A stretch of 64,000 nt of DNA from Capronia americana (lineage: Eukaryota > Ascomycota > Eurotiomycetes > Chaetothyriales > Herpotrichiellaceae). The notes beneath the pieces are model-generated. The model was given only the letters and a program-made list of their open reading frames with translations. It ran no database searches and had not been told where the DNA came from. This document shows positions 63,103 through 64,000 of this stretch, in pieces; positions within the stretch are counted from its first letter, which is position 1; every line of letters begins with the position of its first letter. The stretch covers positions 1,860,001 to 1,924,000 of the forward strand of contig JADWQD010000005.1 of the NCBI GenBank assembly GCA_016110215.1, written 5' to 3'. A program made the position numbers and the translations under genes.

Positions 63103-63647
63103 GGTACATTTCCTTCACAGTCCTACGAAAGACAAGCGCTGAAGGAAGGGACACAGACTCCCGGACAAATCGGATCCTGTCAAACCAAGTCGGGTTGTTT
63201 CGAGATTGTGATCTTTAGCCGCGCGACACGCTACCAGAGGGGTGTGGCAGTACCAATCGAGAGCGGAAACAGAGGATGTTATCCATCATAGATCAAAGAC
63301 CATAGAGCCGCGAATGCAGAAGTTACAGAAAAACACGAGCTCTAGCAACGTGAGGTATCCTTGCGTGAATTAGACCCGTTCACTCCCATAAATTACAACA
63401 CCTAGCGTCGAACCATCATTTTCGATTCCCCAAGTCGTGCTATTGTCCTCCCCTGGGACGCACTGCTTGGTCTGGATTCGACCCGGACGGCTCTTCGTAG
63501 CGATTAGGTCATCGGTCCTTTGATGAGGCGGAGTTGATACAGCCAAATATTAGCGGAGGCTAGGAACCAATGTTTAGCCCGTTGAGCACCTACCGATGCC
63601 CCATATCCAGAGCCAATCCTCCACTTCTCTTTATTGACCCTTGCTTC
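63103..63647. other. Convergent intergenic region
   Basis: About 545 bp. It includes copy 1 of the 51-bp tandem duplication (63606-63648), whose second copy is inside the next gene. Nothing else is seen. Confidence 0.55.
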
Positions 63648-63699
63648 TTATCGATGTCCAGAGCCAATCCTCCACTTCTCTTTATTAACCCTTGCTTCT
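63606..63699. repeat. 51-bp-period tandem duplication at a gene 3' end
   Basis: A 43-nt block at 63606-63648 is repeated at 63657-63699 with a single mismatch (G/A at the TTATTGACC / TTATTAACC position). Start-to-start distance is 51 nt, which is a multiple of three. The distal copy codes for the C-terminus of the SnoaL-like protein. Confidence 0.9.
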
Positions 63700-64000
63700 G
63701 CCCATTTTAGCCCCGCCCCGTCCAACATACTCCAGACGCGTCTGATCTTGCCGGCCTCGAAGCGATAGAAGACATGCTCATAGAATGTCTCCTCCTGGGC
63801 CGGCGTCGGTCTGAACCCCAGCTTGATCCGCACTGCCACGTTGCCGGACCCTCCCTCTCTCCCGTCCTTGTCCCCGTCGGGCTCCACGACGATCATGTCG
63901 ACAGTGAAGCTCAAATCCGGGAATGAGACCTGAGAGTCAGTGATGTTTGTTGCATAATCTGCGACGGACAGTGGCGGGGAGTCGTTGTGGATTACGCCTT
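63648..64000 (-). CDS. SnoaL-like / NTF2-fold protein, C-terminal part (cut by window edge)
   Basis: Frame open from the right window edge (GVIHNDSPPLSVADYATNIT in the first visible residues) to a TAA at 63648-63650; 116 residues are visible. The pattern of a histidine-asparagine strand start, PLSVADYA helix, FTVDMIVVEPDG strand, VAVRIKLGFRPT strand and FYEHVFYRFEAGKIRRVWSM strand is that of the SnoaL-like cone fold (ester cyclase, polyketide cyclase or NTF2-like). The start is outside the window. Its last codons (VNKEKWRIGSGHR) lie in a tandem duplication, and the upstream copy shows that an earlier, undupl icated end would have read on past this stop. Substrate and role are unknown. Confidence 0.7.
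   Translation of the reverse strand, partial: GVIHNDSPPLSVADYATNITDSQVSFPDLSFTVDMIVVEPDGDKDGREGGSGNVAVRIKLGFRPTPAQEETFYEHVFYRFEAGKIRRVWSMLDGAGLKWAEARVNKEKWRIGSGHR

Overview
The window looks like a chromosome segment of a filamentous ascomycete (Pezizomycotina, most likely Eurotiomycetes; the class is an inference). The signs are short GT-AG introns of about 45-100 nt, often with a CTAAC-like branch site, intergenic spaces of 0.3-3.3 kb with pyrimidine-rich leaders, a HET-domain gene, a fungal Hsp70-like gene and DHA2 and sugar-type MFS transporters. Coding sequence is found on both strands with no operon structure. One assembly gap (9120-9212) lies inside an 8-bp tandem repeat.

Left part (1-18 kb), mostly housekeeping: the 5' part of acetoacetyl-CoA synthetase (minus, cut by the left edge), LCB2 of serine palmitoyltransferase, an unknown basic low-complexity protein, the ribosome-biogenesis helicase DBP10 divergent from the 32-kDa replication protein A subunit (shared 311-bp promoter with an ACGCGT box), a PFA3-type DHHC palmitoyltransferase and a GNAT acetyltransferase.

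Middle (18-29 kb), on the minus strand: a possible small spliced gene, a 14-TM DHA2 efflux transporter, a sugar/quinate-type MFS transporter, a DUF2264 protein and a membrane-anchored UBC6/UBE2J-type E2. The transporters and DUF2264 look like an accessory uptake/catabolic block.

29-45 kb is rich in genes I cannot name: a 746-aa probably helical protein, a one-TM protein, a seven-TM protein, a ten-exon Hsp70-like ATPase divergent from a coiled-coil protein, a small EthD protein and a second coiled-coil protein. 44.8-48.2 kb holds no supported gene.

Right part (48-64 kb): a C2H2 plus fungal-TF-type regulator, a HET-domain gene with an apparent +1 frameshift, an FAD monooxygenase, a large SH3/RasGEF protein (Ras activator), a short-chain dehydrogenase with a mitochondrial-like N-terminal extension, and a partial SnoaL-like protein whose 3' end carries a 51-bp tandem duplication.

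Two patterns cut across the window: the word TACGGAGTAC/TACTCCGTA recurs in intergenic DNA, and microsatellites are concentrated around 14 kb. I found no tRNA or rRNA gene, transposon or CRISPR array. Exon borders were derived by reading splice sites and checking phase; none is backed by transcript data.
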